Source of the DNA: a virus
IMG/VR virus record: IMGVR_UViG_3300008448_000156
Location: 1 to 47,032 of that record
Length of the DNA: 47,032 nt
Strand: one strand, 5' to 3'
Positions within the stretch are counted from its first letter, which is position 1, and each line of letters opens with the position of its first letter. Positions 6,857-14,642 of this stretch are shown here, in pieces. The position numbers and the translations under genes were made by a program. The notes below the pieces were generated by a model. It ran no database searches, had not been told where the DNA came from, and was given only the letters and a program-made list of their open reading frames with translations.

Positions 6857-7077
6857 GTTGTTCTTGTATCTGTTACTCGCGGTGATGGATTGTAGCGTGA
6901 CCTTGTAAAATTACTTAACTCAGCCGACCCTCCGAAGTTAGTGCTCGCTCACCCGCCAAGCCTTGCCCAGCCTGTGTTTGCGTTTTTCGCCGAGCATGGC
7001 AATCTGTCCCTGACCCCAGCAACACCGCTGTGGTGTCAAAGATGTAATGTAAACTTAACCAACTTTAGGAGTATGCT

Positions 7078-7335
7078 ATGCAAGCAACAGTGAAAAAGTC
7101 CATCAAGCCTGTTACCTTCACCATCAAGGTAGTAGCCAAGAAGGTCAATGAGAACGGCACATTCAGTGCCTTCGAGGTACAGAGTGTCAGTGGTAGTGTA
7201 AAGAACAGTACCTTTAAGGTAGTAGCCCCACCACAAGCAGGTGGTGCTCTGTACATCAAGTGTGAAACCTTAGACGGCTTGGAGATTATGCAAGAAGGTG
7301 CAGTATCCAATGCACCCAAAGCCAAGTTGTTCTAA
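7078..7335 (+). CDS. Early small protein, paralogue B of a duplicated pair
   Basis: An 85-aa protein homologous along its whole length to the 89-aa product of 5773-6042. They share PVT-T, NENGT, a PP-AGGALYIK-type motif, LDGL and a final KAKLF. AGGAG lies 6 nt upstream of the ATG. It is the first gene of the main early block, placed after the repeat-rich control region. Retention of both copies under separate control suggests different timing or dose. Function unknown; there are no membrane spans or metal-binding Cys. Confidence 0.8.
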   Translation: MQATVKKSIKPVTFTIKVVAKKVNENGTFSAFEVQSVSGSVKNSTFKVVAPPQAGGALYIKCETLDGLEIMQEGAVSNAPKAKLF

Positions 7336-7348
7336 CTTGACACACCAA

Positions 7349-7373
7349 GGCAGAGGTAACCCCTCTGCCCTTT
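7349..7373 (+). other. Intercistronic hairpin, possible weak terminator
   Basis: GGCAGAGG (7349-7356) pairs with CCTCTGCC (7362-7369) around a 5-nt loop and is followed by CTTTCT. The tail is poor for an intrinsic terminator, so partial termination or mRNA processing is more likely. Confidence 0.5.
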
Positions 7374-7395
7374 CTACAACTTATTGGAGGATGAT

Positions 7396-7764
7396 ATGAA
7401 CCAATCAGACCTTGTAGGCTTACCTCGTGTAGCCAATTCCAGTTGCCGACCATATGTCGAGAAGCGTGAACCCTTTAAGGGGAGTAACCTCTACGGCATC
7501 TATTCGCTGATGGATGCAGACCAAGAAGTTTACACAGTGTATAGCTTCGACACCCACTACCCCATGTACATCTATGCCAATGGCATGTGGTTTGAGAACG
7601 AGGATGAGTACAGTCGTACAACTTCAAAGCACAAGTCGCAAGCTAGACCGATGGGTGTACGCCCCATCCTACTGTCAACACGATGGATGCAACGCCTAGC
7701 CAACAACGGCTTTCAGTCTATTGCCAAAGAGCGCATCTTAACCACCGAACCTATGGAGGCTTAA
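7396..7764 (+). CDS. Hypothetical early protein (122 aa)
   Basis: No recognised domain. The ATG at 7396 has GGAGG 5 nt upstream, better than the in-frame TTG at 7384, which itself lies next to that Shine-Dalgarno sequence. The protein is rich in aromatic residues (YSFDTHYPMYIY, GMWFENEDEY), suggesting a compact beta fold, with a basic helix near the C-terminus (LLSTRWMQRLANNGF). Its end overlaps the Shine-Dalgarno region of the following zinc-ribbon gene, so the two are probably translated together. Confidence 0.7.
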   Translation: MNQSDLVGLPRVANSSCRPYVEKREPFKGSNLYGIYSLMDADQEVYTVYSFDTHYPMYIYANGMWFENEDEYSRTTSKHKSQARPMGVRPILLSTRWMQRLANNGFQSIAKERILTTEPMEA

Positions 7765-7766
7765 TC

Positions 7767-7979
7767 ATGGAGGACTACCACCTTCCCATCTGTACCAACT
7801 GCTATGCCGTGAGGGTTGAACCTCAACGCCGCAACATGGCAAGACCCACCTGTATGCGGTGTGGTGAGGAAGTAGCCAAGCAACGCAAGTTTACAGTGGC
7901 TTGCAACAACAAGCAGGGGTATGAGCTAATCACCGACCCCAATCAACTCAAACAACTTAACCCAAAGAGGACAACATGA
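7767..7979 (+). CDS. Small zinc-ribbon protein
   Basis: A 70-aa protein with two Cys-x-x-Cys knuckles, CTNC at residues 9-12 and CMRC at 29-32, the pattern of a zinc ribbon that binds one Zn2+. The remainder is basic. GGAGG lies 7 nt before the chosen ATG. The stop overlaps the next start (ATG at 7976). Such small zinc ribbons bind nucleic acid or protein partners; no target can be read from the sequence. Confidence 0.75.
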   Translation: MEDYHLPICTNCYAVRVEPQRRNMARPTCMRCGEEVAKQRKFTVACNNKQGYELITDPNQLKQLNPKRTT

Positions 7980-8056
7980 GAACAATCAAGTGGATGCTTT
8001 ACGGCTTAATCATGGGTGGCTTAGCCGCCTACATCTTGGATGTACTGACCCGATGA
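7976..8056 (+). CDS. Tiny membrane protein (26 aa)
   Basis: Encodes 26 residues starting MRTIKWMLYGLIMGGLAAYI and ending LDVLTR, essentially one hydrophobic helix flanked by basic residues. AGAGGA lies 4 nt upstream. It overlaps the previous gene by 4 nt and the next by ATGA, a tightly coupled arrangement that supports translation. A single-span inner-membrane peptide is predicted; function unknown. Confidence 0.6.
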   Translation: MRTIKWMLYGLIMGGLAAYILDVLTR

Positions 8057-8277
8057 AGCCAACACCCATCAAACCAATGGGAGTATCAGTCAATGACTCG
8101 ATACTCAAACGAATCCTTCGATGGTTGTTCACTGCCGTAGTGATGGTGCTCTTTTGTACCTTCATGGCAGTGTTAGCCATCGAGTGGATGGCAGGGTGTG
8201 GCGAAAGCTATACCGATGCCAAAGGCAATGTGCACTTGAACGAGTGTGTATTTATCAACTTTCCCCCTAAGGAGTAA
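8053..8277 (+). CDS. Small membrane protein with C-terminal soluble tail
   Basis: A 74-aa protein. The ATG at 8053 overlaps the previous stop (ATGA), favouring it over an upstream in-frame start. A basic N-terminus (SILKRILRW) is followed by a strong hydrophobic helix (about residues 24-46). After it comes a polar tail with two Cys (GCGESYTDAKG, NECVF) that could form a disulfide if periplasmic. This resembles small phage inner-membrane proteins with a periplasmic domain. Function unknown. Confidence 0.7.
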   Translation: MKPTPIKPMGVSVNDSILKRILRWLFTAVVMVLFCTFMAVLAIEWMAGCGESYTDAKGNVHLNECVFINFPPKE

Positions 8278-8280
8278 ACC

Positions 8281-8460
8281 ATGAAGCGACTATTCGCCAT
8301 CCGTGATAGCCGTGGACAACTTGTCCGCAATGAAGATAAACAACCGATGTACTTCGCTGACAAGCAAGCGGCACGAACATACCGCAGTAAGTTGACACAA
8401 GAAACTGGTGTGTACTTCGTGACATACGGCATTGACCATAAACTTTACAAAGGAAACTGA
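8281..8460 (+). CDS. Small hypothetical protein (59 aa)
   Basis: A basic, soluble 59-aa protein starting MKRLFAIRDSRGQL, with an ADKQAARTYR helix and a VTYGIDHKLYKGN end. The layout (beta hairpin, helix, beta strand) recalls small phage proteins of the type that carry a modifier-like fold. AAGGAG lies close upstream of the ATG. It ends one base before the MoxR-like ATPase gene. Function unknown. Confidence 0.65.
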   Translation: MKRLFAIRDSRGQLVRNEDKQPMYFADKQAARTYRSKLTQETGVYFVTYGIDHKLYKGN

Positions 8461-8461
8461 C

Positions 8462-9448
8462 ATGCGAGCCTCACTACTTAAGGACACCATCAAGTCCACA
8501 TTCCCTATCCAACGAACACTCTGTATCGAGGGTAGCCCCGGTGGTGGTAAGACAACCATCGTGCATGAAGTTGCCAAGGAACTTGACATCCCAGTTATCG
8601 AACGACACATGCCAACCATGCTTGTCGAGGACTTCGGTATCTTGTTCCCCAAAGAGGGCAACGGGCTTGAATACAAACTGCCTGACTGGTTTCCAGTTAA
8701 GGGCAAAGCACCTGAGCGTGGCATCCTGTTGTTCGATGACCGCAACCAAGCCAACGCTGACTTGCAGAAAGTCCTAGCCAACATCTGCCAAGCCCGTACT
8801 CTGCACGGCACACCAATGCCTGATGGGTGGCAGGTCATCTCCACTGGCAACCGACAAGCAGACCGAGCAGGTGCTAACCGAGTGCTATCCCACCTTCGCA
8901 ATCGTGAGACTGTGGTCGAGTTGGAAACCCACCTCGATGACTGGACTACATGGGCACTTGACCATGATGTAAAGCCTGAGGTGATTAGCTTCATCCGCTT
9001 CCGCCCTGCATTGCTTCATGACTTCGATGCTCAGCGTGACCAAAACGCTACGCCTCGTTCATGGGTTGAAGGTGTGTCCGACATTCTCGGTGTATGCCCT
9101 GCTGATGCTGAGTTCGAGATGTTCAAGGGTGCAGTGGGTGAAGGTGCGGCGGCTGAGTTCGTAGGCTTTCTGCGTATCTTCCGTAAGCTACCCAACCCTG
9201 ATGCAGTCCTGATGAACCCGACTACTGCTGATGTGCCTGCTGACCCTGCCACCTTGTATGCCCTGAGTGGTGCACTGGCAGAGCGAGCAACTGAAGGCAA
9301 CTTTGAACGAGTGTGTACCTATGCAGAGCGTATGCCTGCTGACTTCAGTGTGCTCACTGTGTCGTATGCCTCTCGTAAGAAACCCGAACTGGCTAACACG
9401 CAAGCGTTTACCAAGTGGGCAATGAAACACCAAGATGTTTTGTTCTGA
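8462..9448 (+). CDS. MoxR/CobS-like AAA+ ATPase
   Basis: A 328-aa AAA+ protein. Walker A is GSPGGGKT at residues 24-31. Walker B is ILLFDD at 88-93, with Asp in place of the usual second Glu. A sensor-1-like VISTGN lies near 122-127, and a C-terminal lid helical region follows. MoxR and CobS ATPases remodel partner complexes, usually with a VWA-domain protein, and that partner is encoded two genes downstream. AAGGA lies 7 nt before the ATG at 8462; an upstream in-frame TTG is rejected. The protein may be annotated elsewhere as a cobaltochelatase CobS-like subunit, but nothing here supports cobalamin synthesis. Confidence 0.85.
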   Translation: MRASLLKDTIKSTFPIQRTLCIEGSPGGGKTTIVHEVAKELDIPVIERHMPTMLVEDFGILFPKEGNGLEYKLPDWFPVKGKAPERGILLFDDRNQANADLQKVLANICQARTLHGTPMPDGWQVISTGNRQADRAGANRVLSHLRNRETVVELETHLDDWTTWALDHDVKPEVISFIRFRPALLHDFDAQRDQNATPRSWVEGVSDILGVCPADAEFEMFKGAVGEGAAAEFVGFLRIFRKLPNPDAVLMNPTTADVPADPATLYALSGALAERATEGNFERVCTYAERMPADFSVLTVSYASRKKPELANTQAFTKWAMKHQDVLF

Positions 9449-9458
9449 TTAACCAACC

Positions 9459-9476
9459 GAGGGGCACATGCCCCTC
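9459..9476 (+). other. Intercistronic hairpin in the AAA+ cassette
   Basis: GAGGGGC (9459-9465) and GCCCCTC (9470-9476) form a perfect 7-bp GC-rich stem with loop ACAT and no U-tract. It lies between the AAA+ gene and the DUF3150-like gene, a position suited to differential mRNA stability. Confidence 0.55.
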
Positions 9477-9498
9477 ACCAACAGAAGGAGTGACGACT

Positions 9499-10347
9499 AT
9501 GAATCTGAATGACAGAGCATTGCTTGTGCAGTTATCCGTATCCCAATGGACTGCCCGCAAGTACGACAAGAAGGCAACCCAAGATGTTGCCAACACCTAC
9601 GGCACATCGACCCAAGCAGGTAGGTTCAACAAGGCATTGCTTCCTGCCAATGACCTGCTTGACCATGTGCACAAGAAAACCACCCACATTCGCAGTAAGT
9701 TCTACGAGAACACATTGCCGTGGGGTATGGAGGGTACGCAGATGCTTCCCTCTGCCAACTACCTTGCCTTCATGACTGACTTCCGTAAGGAGAAAGCTGA
9801 GTGGCAGTACCTTGTAGACCAGTTCATTGCGAACTACGACCAGTTGCGACTGGATGCAAAGCGTTTACTCAACGGACTGTACAACGATGCAGACTACCCC
9901 GATGAGCAGGAGATAGCACGGAAGTTCAAGATGGACATGGCTATCTTCCCAGTGCCATCGACCGACTTCAGGGTAAGCATTGCATCCGATGAGTTGACAC
10001 GCATCCAAGAAGATGTTGAGCGTAGAGTTGCAGAAGCACAGACTGTAGCTATGAAGGAGGTATGGGGTAGGTTGTATGAACGAGTCAAGCATATGGCTGA
10101 GAAGTTAGCTGACCCCAAGGCTATCTTCCGTGACACCCTAGTGGAGAACACCAAGGAACTGTGTGCCCTACTGCCCCGCTTGAACTTCATGGATGACCCT
10201 GACCTAGAAGCACTGCGTGTACAGGTAGAAGGTGCGTTGATTAAACACCCTGATGCCTTACGCAATGACCCCGACCTACGCCGTGACACGGCAGTAGAAG
10301 CCAAGCAAATCATGGACAAGATGTCCGTATTCATGAAAGGAATTTGA
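9499..10347 (+). CDS. DUF3150-like partner of the AAA+ ATPase
   Basis: A 282-aa, largely helical protein. AAGGAG precedes the ATG by 8 nt. The sequence has no catalytic motif. It contains long charged helices (SDELTRIQEDVERRVAEAQ and following), and the opening (ALLVQLSVSQWTARKYD) resembles the DUF3150 group found beside MoxR-like ATPases in phages and mobile elements. That family match is from memory, not a search. It sits between the ATPase and the HExxH-VWA protein, so it probably bridges or is a substrate of the complex. The reading frame extends upstream to 9415, but that region holds the hairpin and no better start. Confidence 0.65.
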   Translation: MNLNDRALLVQLSVSQWTARKYDKKATQDVANTYGTSTQAGRFNKALLPANDLLDHVHKKTTHIRSKFYENTLPWGMEGTQMLPSANYLAFMTDFRKEKAEWQYLVDQFIANYDQLRLDAKRLLNGLYNDADYPDEQEIARKFKMDMAIFPVPSTDFRVSIASDELTRIQEDVERRVAEAQTVAMKEVWGRLYERVKHMAEKLADPKAIFRDTLVENTKELCALLPRLNFMDDPDLEALRVQVEGALIKHPDALRNDPDLRRDTAVEAKQIMDKMSVFMKGI

Positions 10348-10348
10348 T

Positions 10349-11512
10349 ATGACCTCAGTCGTACCCAACCATGCAGACTGCGAACCGATGAGCGATGCAG
10401 ACCTCAAGCGCATTGACCGACTGCTTGCCAAAGCCCGTACCGCATTGGTACTTGAGCATCCCTTCATCGGCAACATCGCATTGAACATGCCGTTCGTAGC
10501 TGACCACAGTATCCGTACTGCCATGACCAATGGCAAGGAGATACGATACAACCCTCGCTTCATGGATAGCTTCGGTGATGAGGAACGCAAGTTCGTAGTA
10601 GCACACGAGTGCTTTCACCCTATGCTTGAACACAACTTCCGTAGAGGTGAACGACAACACAAGCGGTGGAACAAGGCAGGTGACTATGTGATTAACCAAC
10701 TGCTGACCGATGAGAACATTGGCAAGATGCCATCCTTCGGACTGCTTAACCCACAACTGTACAAGGCAGGTGGTGGTAGCACCGATGGTATCTACAACTT
10801 GTTGCCCGATGAACCCGATGACGGCTCAGGTGGTGATGGTACTGAAGCAATGGATGACTGTGCAGATGGTGGCGGTAGCCCTGCCGAACAAGCACAACAA
10901 CAAGCCGAGTGGAAAGTACGAGTAGCACAAGCGGCACAAGCCGCTAAGATGATGGGCAAGATGAGTGCAGGACTTGAACGCTTAGTCAGTGAGGTACTTG
11001 CACCCAAGGTAGACTGGCGAGATGTGCTTCGCAAGTTCGTTGAGAAGTGCAAGAGTGACCAACGCTCATTCGCTAGACCGAACCGCAGGTTCTTGTCACA
11101 AGGACTGTACTTGCCCAGTGCAAGTGGTGAATCACTCGGTGAGATAGCCATTGCAGTTGACTGCTCAGGTTCGATTGACGATAGAGTTCTTGCCCAGTTT
11201 GCAGGTGAGATTAACGCAATCAAAGAAGATGGCAACCCATCATGTATCCATGTGGTGTACTTCGATAGCCGTGTATCACACTACGAGAAGTATGAGCGTG
11301 ACGATACGCTAGACATCAAAGCACACGGCGGTGGAGGTACTGCCTTCAGCCCAGTGTTCGAGTACTTCAACGAGCATGACATTGAACCTATCGCATGTAT
11401 CTTCCTGACTGACTTGTGTTGCGATGACTTCGGTGATGTACCTCAGTACCCAGTACTGTGGGTGTCAACAGATGAGGGCACTGCACCCTTCGGTGAAGTA
11501 GTACTGATGTAA
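10349..11512 (+). CDS. HExxH metallopeptidase-like and VWA-domain protein
   Basis: A 387-aa protein with two modules. The N-terminal domain has HECFH at residues 86-90, a zincin HExxH motif, as in the putative metallopeptidase domain paired with DUF2201/VWA-like proteins. A Gly/Asp/Gln-rich linker follows (about 150-195). The C-terminal VWA domain has a MIDAS motif DCSGS at 271-275 and a GGGGTAF segment, so Mg2+-dependent ligand binding is likely. Together with the AAA+ ATPase it resembles MoxR-VWA and CobS-CobT chaperone pairs. AAGGA lies 7 nt before the ATG, which follows the previous stop by one base. The biological target is unknown. Confidence 0.85.
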   Translation: MTSVVPNHADCEPMSDADLKRIDRLLAKARTALVLEHPFIGNIALNMPFVADHSIRTAMTNGKEIRYNPRFMDSFGDEERKFVVAHECFHPMLEHNFRRGERQHKRWNKAGDYVINQLLTDENIGKMPSFGLLNPQLYKAGGGSTDGIYNLLPDEPDDGSGGDGTEAMDDCADGGGSPAEQAQQQAEWKVRVAQAAQAAKMMGKMSAGLERLVSEVLAPKVDWRDVLRKFVEKCKSDQRSFARPNRRFLSQGLYLPSASGESLGEIAIAVDCSGSIDDRVLAQFAGEINAIKEDGNPSCIHVVYFDSRVSHYEKYERDDTLDIKAHGGGGTAFSPVFEYFNEHDIEPIACIFLTDLCCDDFGDVPQYPVLWVSTDEGTAPFGEVVLM

Positions 11513-11522
11513 GGAGAGCAAG

Positions 11523-11726
11523 ATGATTACATATGTAGAACTCATGGTGCTTGCTGTATATGCGGCAATGGCAGGGTACATCATGTACCTGCAACACCAA
11601 CTCAAGAAGGCTAAACACGCATGTGAAATGCTTGCAATGGTAGTGCGTGACATGGTGAATGGTGATGTTGAAATCGAAAGGACAGACGATGGAATCCACA
11701 TTAAACATAACGGAAGCAACGCTTGA
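11523..11726 (+). CDS. Small single-span membrane protein
   Basis: A 67-aa protein with an N-terminal hydrophobic helix (about residues 3-23), then a basic helix (HQLKKAKHAC) and an acidic C-terminal part ending in a His-containing tail. AAGGAG lies 6 nt upstream. The 3' end overlaps the next gene by 38 nt. Likely an inner-membrane anchor with a cytoplasmic tail. Function unknown. Confidence 0.7.
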   Translation: MITYVELMVLAVYAAMAGYIMYLQHQLKKAKHACEMLAMVVRDMVNGDVEIERTDDGIHIKHNGSNA

Positions 11727-12279
11727 TAAGTACCGCCATATCAATGTAGACCATATTGATTGGTGGGATAGCACCGAGGAGTGCTACAAGGAGGACATGA
11801 AGGAACAGGGTATCTATGTAAGCGACATGTACTTCAGTGGTTTCTGTTCTCAAGGTGATGGTGCTTGCTTCAGTGGGCATCTTGATGATGTACCTTTGTT
11901 CATTGAAAAGAACTTCAAGCCTGATGACTACCCAATGATACGCAAGTTGTTGGATAGTGGTGGCTCACTGAAGTTCAGCGTAGAGCATAGCGGGCACTAC
12001 TACCATGAGAACTGCACTCGGTTTTATATCGAGGCTGACCGACTAGAGTATTGCGTAAATATGCCGACAGAGTTTCATGAACAGATAGTAGAACAGTGGG
12101 ATAAAGAATTGGATAACGAGATTGTAGATTTTGAGAAGCAAAGCATAGAGATATTCAAGAACCACATGCGAGAGTTGTATCGCAAGTTGGAGCAAGAGTA
12201 TGACTACTTAACAACTGATGAGGCGGTGAGGGAAACCATTGTCGCCAATGACTTACAGGAGGAAAGCGATGACGATTGA
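11689..12279 (+). CDS. Conserved-type phage protein with FSGF-SQGDGA signature
   Basis: A 196-aa soluble protein of unknown function. The ATG at 11689 is chosen over an in-frame start at 11659 because AAGGA lies 6 nt before it. The segment DMYFSGFCSQGDGACFSG (about residues 47-64) resembles a signature I recall from many uncharacterised phage proteins. It is followed by a beta-rich part with SVEHSGHYYHENC and an acidic helical C-terminus ending in EESDDD. The acidity and compact size would suit a protein-binding inhibitor, but that is speculation. Confidence 0.75.
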   Translation: MESTLNITEATLDKYRHINVDHIDWWDSTEECYKEDMKEQGIYVSDMYFSGFCSQGDGACFSGHLDDVPLFIEKNFKPDDYPMIRKLLDSGGSLKFSVEHSGHYYHENCTRFYIEADRLEYCVNMPTEFHEQIVEQWDKELDNEIVDFEKQSIEIFKNHMRELYRKLEQEYDYLTTDEAVRETIVANDLQEESDDD

Positions 12280-12433
12280 TGAACAACAAAGAGTAGTACT
12301 AGCAATCAACAACTTGTTGTACTTGGTTGAGGTGTTCTATCCCGACCCAGTATATGCAGAGCAGTACCATGTTGATGAAGTGGTAGAGCAAGGGCGCAAA
12401 GCCTTAGAGATATTAACCAAACAAGGAGAGTGA
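12269..12433 (+). CDS. Small helical protein (54 aa)
   Basis: An acidic 54-aa protein starting MTIDEQQRVVLAINNLLYLV, with no recognised domain. AGGAGG sits 6 nt upstream of the ATG at 12269, so earlier in-frame starts are rejected. It overlaps the preceding gene by 11 nt and is followed one base later by the next gene. Probably two helices; function unknown. Confidence 0.65.
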   Translation: MTIDEQQRVVLAINNLLYLVEVFYPDPVYAEQYHVDEVVEQGRKALEILTKQGE

Positions 12434-12434
12434 C

Positions 12435-13067
12435 ATGGCAACAGTACGATTTTCAGATGAGTTGAAGGGTGCAATCATTAAGAACGCAGAAGCTATCTTC
12501 AAGAAACAGATTGACGATGCGCTATCTTCATACCCCAAAGACTGGGCAGACCGAGTGTATGAGCGAGCCTTTGCACCATACATCCCAAGCATGAACGCAT
12601 TACCCTCATGCTTCTTCACCACAGTAGGTACTCTTAACATTGCCAAGATTGGTGACATGCGAGTGGGTGTAGCCTGCGAACTTACCAACAAGCGAGCATA
12701 CCCCCATGCCCTGCCAAACACTGATGACTTCCCAGTATCTAAGGCATCGTATGGTGATACCGAGTTAGCACTCAAAGATATTGCTATGTTCGAGGACATC
12801 AAGGTAGAAGCTATTGCCTATATGGAACGAGTAAGTACTGCACGACAACGCAAGGATGTATTCGTTGAACAGGTCAAGAAGATTATCAATGCACATGCAA
12901 CCCTTGCACCTGCCCTCAAGATGTGGCAACCACTGTGGGACTTAGTGCCTGAGGAATACAAGGAACGCCACCGCAAGGTAGTAGAGCGTACCAAGAACGA
13001 GGTGACTGTGGATGTAGACCTTGGGTCATTGACCGCCGCAGTAGTAGCACACAAACTAACACGATAA
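12435..13067 (+). CDS. Hypothetical early protein, Nmad5-like pattern
   Basis: A 210-aa protein with AAGGAG 6 nt before the ATG. The opening (VRFSDELKGAIIKNAEAIF), then a WADRVYERAF helix and a long C-terminal helical region with ERVSTARQRKDVF, recall phage proteins labelled as nucleotide-modification-associated domain 5. I cannot confirm that match without a profile search. There is no obvious catalytic motif and no membrane span. It lies in a run of uncharacterised early genes. Confidence 0.65.
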   Translation: MATVRFSDELKGAIIKNAEAIFKKQIDDALSSYPKDWADRVYERAFAPYIPSMNALPSCFFTTVGTLNIAKIGDMRVGVACELTNKRAYPHALPNTDDFPVSKASYGDTELALKDIAMFEDIKVEAIAYMERVSTARQRKDVFVEQVKKIINAHATLAPALKMWQPLWDLVPEEYKERHRKVVERTKNEVTVDVDLGSLTAAVVAHKLTR

Positions 13068-13076
13068 GGAATAGAT

Positions 13077-13901
13077 ATGCGTACAGATAAACTCTCATAC
13101 GAACAAGTTGCAGAATGGTATACCAAGGCAAGGAATCCCGAAGCGGGTAGACCAGTGCAGTCATGGGCACGGATGTTCAAGGTAGGTGACAACTACGAAC
13201 TGCGGTTCGGTACTTCCGTGGTCGGTGTGTTTACACCTGACAACAAGTTTACATTTAAGATGACTGCGCAAGAAGCACGGCGCAACAGTATCACTCTGAG
13301 CCAAGCACTACAACGAGCCATTCCATTTGTATGGGTGCGTAAGAGTACTGGTAGGTATGTAGTCAAGCCTACCCCACAGTACGAGAAGTTCAAGGAGAGT
13401 AACCCTGATAACTATGGTGCGTGGAATTACTTTACCAAGGTAGAAGGCTATGAACTATTCGACGGCTTATGCTTTGACCTCAATACCTATGAGCCTATCA
13501 ATGCCAAGCCCTCACTCAAAGACACCGAGGTAGTACAGGACAACAAGTTGGAGTGGCTTCGTGCTCTGCGTAAGTTCAAACATGCAGTCAAAGTTCGTGC
13601 TCGTATGGGTGTATTGGAATCCTTGATACAACAAGTTGATAAGGAACGAGTAGGTGTATCCCGATATGATTGGGAACAACCCGACTGGAACAGTGAATCA
13701 TGGCAGGATATGCTATACACTGCACTCAAAACAGGTGAGTGCCCAACAGAACTACTCAAAGGTATTATCAAATCGGTAAGCCGTGGCTATTATCAAACCA
13801 AGATAACAGTCGATGAGGTAGTATCAGAGGTCGATAAGATATGTGGTACATATAGTCTTGACCTGCGTAGAAAATTCGGTGTGTTCAAAGAGTCAACCTA
13901 A
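13077..13901 (+). CDS. Hypothetical early protein (274 aa)
   Basis: A soluble, basic protein of 274 residues with no domain I recognise. The N-terminal half is beta-rich and aromatic (YELRFGTSVVGVFTPDNKF), and the C-terminal half is helical with many charged residues. AAGGA lies 7 nt upstream of the ATG. The neighbours are small early genes. It may bind nucleic acid given its basic helices, but no motif proves this. Confidence 0.7.
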   Translation: MRTDKLSYEQVAEWYTKARNPEAGRPVQSWARMFKVGDNYELRFGTSVVGVFTPDNKFTFKMTAQEARRNSITLSQALQRAIPFVWVRKSTGRYVVKPTPQYEKFKESNPDNYGAWNYFTKVEGYELFDGLCFDLNTYEPINAKPSLKDTEVVQDNKLEWLRALRKFKHAVKVRARMGVLESLIQQVDKERVGVSRYDWEQPDWNSESWQDMLYTALKTGECPTELLKGIIKSVSRGYYQTKITVDEVVSEVDKICGTYSLDLRRKFGVFKEST

Positions 13902-13910
13902 GGAGATGAC

Positions 13911-14111
13911 ATGACTGATACCCTCAAGCGTGATGGTGCGTACTCGCACTTCATTGGTAGCGTAGCTACTGAGAATGATGGTGGGTGGAGTAAAGAAGTA
14001 TGGGATGCCGCATGGCATGAACAACAAAAAGAAATTGACCTTCTACATGCACGGGTCAAACTGCTTGAAGAAGAATGTGCATGGCTTAACTCAGTAGGAA
14101 AAGACAAATGA
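13911..14111 (+). CDS. Small coiled-coil protein (66 aa)
   Basis: A short protein whose C-terminal half is a predicted heptad-like helix (EIDLLHARVKLLEEECAWL). AAGGAG precedes the ATG at 13911. The stop overlaps the next start (ATGA at 14108). It may dimerise. Function unknown. Confidence 0.65.
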   Translation: MTDTLKRDGAYSHFIGSVATENDGGWSKEVWDAAWHEQQKEIDLLHARVKLLEEECAWLNSVGKDK

Positions 14112-14539
14112 AAAGCAAAACACAAAAGGTACGAGAGTACTTCCGCAAGCACCCGCTTGCCACACCAAAAGAAGTTGGTGCGAAGTTCAAGGTAGCTATG
14201 CCTATGGTGTACAAGATTCGCAAGGAAGAACACGCTGACTTCATTGAGCGCAGTAATGCAGGGCATGTGAACCCACAGATTACTGATGCGGTGACACAGT
14301 TCAAGCCAAGCAACAAGGCTGATGACTTACAGATTGGTGGCGACCACTACAAGAACATGGGTGTACAACCTTGGAAGGCTATGGAATCATGGATGACACC
14401 CGAACAATTCGCAGGGTTCTTGCGTGGTAACGCAATCAAATATCTTGCACGATGTGATGCTAAGGGTGGCATTGATGACATCAAGAAAGCCCGACACTAC
14501 ATCGACAAACTTGTTGAGGTAAGAGGTAACGATGATTGA
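14108..14539 (+). CDS. HTH and DUF3310-domain protein
   Basis: A 143-aa protein with two parts. Residues 1-45 look like a winged or simple helix-turn-helix (TPKEVGAKFKVAMPMVYKIR). Residues about 76-138 match the DUF3310 pattern: GGDHYKNMGVQPWKAM, then FLRGNAIKYLARCDAKGG and a final helix. DUF3310 proteins are common in phages and are often labelled nucleotide kinase-like, without solid biochemical proof. The start overlaps the previous stop (ATGA) and the end overlaps the next gene. The HTH fusion hints at DNA binding or regulation. Confidence 0.8.
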   Translation: MKSKTQKVREYFRKHPLATPKEVGAKFKVAMPMVYKIRKEEHADFIERSNAGHVNPQITDAVTQFKPSNKADDLQIGGDHYKNMGVQPWKAMESWMTPEQFAGFLRGNAIKYLARCDAKGGIDDIKKARHYIDKLVEVRGNDD

Positions 14540-14642
14540 TGCCATTATCTTTGGCTTTAAGTTTATGTTGATGGGGATAGGGTTCTTGGTAGTTGCTTTC
14601 GTAATCTTCTGCCTTGTCCTTTACTACCTTGAAAGACGCTGA
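14532..14642 (+). CDS. Tiny membrane protein (36 aa)
   Basis: Encodes 36 residues starting MIDAIIFGFKFMLMGIGFLV and ending YYLERR, a single long hydrophobic helix with a basic C-terminal end. It overlaps the DUF3310 gene by 8 nt and shares a base with the next gene (TGATG). An AGAGGT sequence lies just upstream. Predicted inner-membrane peptide; function unknown. Confidence 0.6.
   Translation: MIDAIIFGFKFMLMGIGFLVVAFVIFCLVLYYLERR

Larger units (their letters stand above)
6404..7077. other. Non-coding control region before the main early block
   Basis: Apart from the terminator at 6408-6433, this 0.67-kb region has no convincing gene. An 87-codon minus frame at 6439-6702 lacks a Shine-Dalgarno sequence and is rejected. 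The region is locally AT-rich and holds the AATAATCTAA repeat cluster (6555-6842), three TGTAAAGT elements, a second GTATTTGACA (6847-6856) with a perfect TTGACA, and a weak ACACC/GGTGT hairpin near 7022-7036. No tRNA-like fold was seen. It is a candidate for the replication origin or for operators controlling divergent transcription. Confidence 0.6.

Noticed and set aside
8290-8994. Minus-strand open frame of 234 codons
   Set aside because: Antisense to the small 59-aa gene and the AAA+ gene, with no domain and no ribosome site.
8462-11512. CobS/CobT reading of the AAA+ and VWA genes as cobalamin synthesis
   Set aside because: No other cobalamin gene is present, and MoxR-VWA pairs have wider roles; the annotation would over-interpret shared folds.
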